From NCBI GenBank assembly GCA_018334555.1, contig JAGXLR010000014.1, positions 1-32,267 on the forward strand: 32,267 nucleotides of DNA, written 5' to 3'. Below the pieces are notes generated by a model. The model was not told the origin of the DNA. It did not search any database and worked only from the letters and a program-made list of their open reading frames with translations. The position numbers and the translations under genes were made by a program. The DNA comes from Desulfobacterales bacterium. GTDB taxonomy: Bacteria > Desulfobacterota > Desulfobacteria > Desulfobacterales > Desulfosalsimonadaceae. This document shows, piece by piece, positions 32,180 through 32,267 of the stretch (within the stretch, counting starts at the first letter, position 1; the number at the start of each line of letters is the position of its first letter).

Positions 32180-32267
32180 CAAAAATGCCGCCGCGGCGGA
32201 ATAAACCGCTTTTTACGAGAGTGTCAAATTTGACATTCTCGTAAAAAGTCGATTTTAGGATGGCAAA
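32180..32267. repeat. two CTCGTAAAAAG element ends meeting head to head at the window edge
   Basis: CTTTTTACGAGAGTGTCAAA (32209-32228) and TTTGACATTCTCGTAAAAAG (32229-32248) are inverted copies with one mismatch. They represent the end of a short family member (about 32187-32220, with GGCGGAATAAACCGC) and the start of another, whose GATTTTAGGATGGCAAA runs off the window. Confidence 0.7.

Noticed and set aside
1-32267. tRNA, rRNA, prophage or insertion-sequence genes
   Set aside because: I looked for tRNA T-loop and acceptor patterns, rRNA segments and transposase or integrase motifs and saw none that hold up by eye; a dedicated scan was not possible.

Overview
The window looks like chromosome from a sulfate-reducing member of the Desulfobacterota (Desulfobacteraceae-like). 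The main evidence is aprBA, which encodes adenylylsulfate (APS) reductase, followed on the same strand by the first codons of another gene, probably qmoA. A PAS-type sigma-54 activator, a probable selenoprotein and several families of short non-coding repeats fit that group. All assignments are made by eye; no database search was run.

Layout. (1) 1-6.3 kb: aprBA reads leftward. A PAS/AAA+/Fis activator reads away from it, followed by a CoA-disulfide-reductase-like flavoenzyme whose catalytic cysteine codon is UGA with a SECIS-like hairpin just downstream. A near-consensus sigma-54 promoter precedes aprB and a weaker one precedes the flavoenzyme. Copies of one motif, TGC-N5-GCRAC, lie 80-130 bp upstream of both. 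I read this as one candidate regulon linking the activator, APS reductase (and perhaps Qmo) and the flavoenzyme. It is the most interesting part of the window. (2) 6.3-10.8 kb: a CGGC-domain protein, a HAD phosphatase-like protein, a DUF1232-DnaJ protein, endonuclease III, a PP-loop tRNA-thiolation-like enzyme, a 15-unit heptamer array and RlmN. (3) 11-20 kb: a rightward translation cluster, ffh-rpsP-khpA-rimM-trmD-SPOUT methyltransferase-rplS-rnhB-yraN-rsmI, running into an ADP-forming acyl-CoA synthetase and a 4'-phosphopantetheinyl transferase. (4) 20-25 kb, leftward: a YigM-like biotin transporter, a secreted beta-helix protein, a lipase-like hydrolase, a small lysine-rich protein and a cold-shock protein whose leader holds a terminator-like hairpin. 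(5) 25-29.6 kb, leftward: DUF2868 membrane protein, DUF3482 GTPase and a RhlB-like helicase, packed as an operon. (6) 29.7-31.6 kb: two paralogous VOC proteins around two small unrecognised genes. (7) 31.6-32.3 kb: non-coding, made of nested and abutting repeats.

Repeats are prominent. There are four 72-bp TGTCAT...ATGACA hairpins plus one partial copy; a CCTAAA...TTTAGG family, three copies of which sit upstream of genes; and a CTCGTAAAAAGTC...GACTTTTTACGAG family with no coding capacity. No rRNA, tRNA, CRISPR array, IS transposase or prophage gene was seen.
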